64,000 nucleotides of DNA, taken from the NCBI RefSeq assembly GCF_000245015.1, contig NZ_JH600070.1:3366584-3430583 (forward strand), read 5' to 3'. Shown here in pieces: positions 63,729-64,000 of this stretch. Source of the DNA: Beggiatoa alba B18LD. Its GTDB lineage: Bacteria; Pseudomonadota; Gammaproteobacteria; Beggiatoales; Beggiatoaceae. Position numbers and translations under genes: made by a program. The first letter of the stretch is position 1, and each line of letters starts with the position of its first letter. The notes below the pieces were generated by a model, which was not told where the DNA came from, made no database searches, and was given only the letters and a program-made list of their open reading frames with translations.

Positions 63729-64000
63729 AATTGTTGACTCTTCATCAATTCAATCATTTCTTTTAACTGCATAATTTGTTCATTTAATAACTGATTTTCT
63801 TTTTCTTTCGCATCCAAATTGAAGGCGTAATTTTTCTAATTCTTGCGTTAATTCTACCGCTGAATTGATATAATATTGACATTGTGTGTTTTTATCACGA
63901 AATGAACCAATATTTAATATTATCTTCTCATCAAAGTTTAATAAATTTTTTAATTCAACGCCTAAAACTTCTGCTATAGCAAACGAATTATAAAAAGATT
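63716..64000 (-). pseudogene. frameshifted 3' end of an unidentified gene with a coiled-coil tail
   Basis: Reading the minus strand from the right edge gives FYNSFAIAEVLGVELKNLLN, then TQELEKLRLQF. The frame then stops at 63780 after CERKRKSVIK. Shifting by one base at about 63816-63818 restores a coherent coiled coil, DAKEKENQLLNEQIMQLKEM and on to MKSQQLKTC, ending at a TAG at 63716 inside the hairpin. Dropping one T from a TTT run there gives QLDAKEKEN. The first part resembles the tail of an XRE-type or phage-repressor-like regulator (AEVLGVELKNLL), but the diagnostic HTH lies outside the window. Confidence 0.62.

Larger units (their letters stand above)
63677..64000. other. region after hprK
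   Basis: It contains the hairpin and the frameshifted minus-strand gene end described separately; no intact gene is seen. Confidence 0.5.

Overview
The window is a chromosomal segment of a moderately AT-rich gammaproteobacterium. The gene orders minC-minD-minE, rpsU-yqeY-dnaG-rpoD and lptC-lptA-lptB-rpoN-hpf-ptsN-hprK are gammaproteobacterial. The codon style, the many dispersed palindromic repeats, and the load of NACHT/STAND-type ATPases suggest a large-genome sulfur oxidiser of the Thiotrichales/Beggiatoaceae type. That placement is an inference from sequence texture, not a search result. I saw no rRNA, tRNA or CRISPR array.

Layout. 1-3.2 kb: start of a small lipoprotein gene (minus strand), homoserine dehydrogenase, and a secreted alpha/beta hydrolase behind a possible sigma-54 promoter. 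3.4-8.9 kb: a tight three-gene minus-strand operon encoding a NACHT/SMC-like ATPase fusion, a TOPRIM protein and a DUF2357-type PD-(D/E)xK nuclease. It is a strong candidate for an undescribed antiviral defence system. 9-14.1 kb: a NudB-like Nudix hydrolase, a SpoIIM/DUF4129 membrane pair and the Min division-site operon. 14.3-25.1 kb: an SDR epimerase, a LysE-type exporter, PBP4-like DacB, a secreted BACON-domain protein and a 1793-residue DUF3686 ATPase. 25.1-26.6 kb: an IS982-family element split at its transposase start by a 318-bp MITE with its own 7-bp target duplication. 26.8-32.1 kb: YgiD, RecJ, an unknown protein, a DUF72 protein and YedI. 32.1-33 kb: an mqsRA toxin-antitoxin locus whose toxin carries an in-frame stop while the antitoxin is intact. 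33.1-42.7 kb: a polysaccharide ABC exporter with a tandem glycosyltransferase, then HrpA, alanine dehydrogenase and a TVP38-type membrane protein.

42.7-53 kb is a low-GC accessory island. Its left half encodes a TRAP-like permease fused to an FtsX/MacB-like permease, the matching ABC ATPase and a Cys-rich secreted protein. Its right half, on the opposite strand, encodes a small protein with a Death-like effector-associated domain, an HTH-ATPase, an ATPase carrying the same effector-associated domain, and a multi-pass membrane ATPase. The right half looks like a second conflict or signalling system.

53-64 kb is conserved core: the macromolecular synthesis operon (rpsU, yqeY, dnaG, rpoD), the LPS transport genes (lptC, lptA, lptB), rpoN, hpf, ptsN and hprK. 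It ends in a hairpin and the tail of a frameshifted minus-strand gene. Several dispersed palindromic repeats recur between genes.
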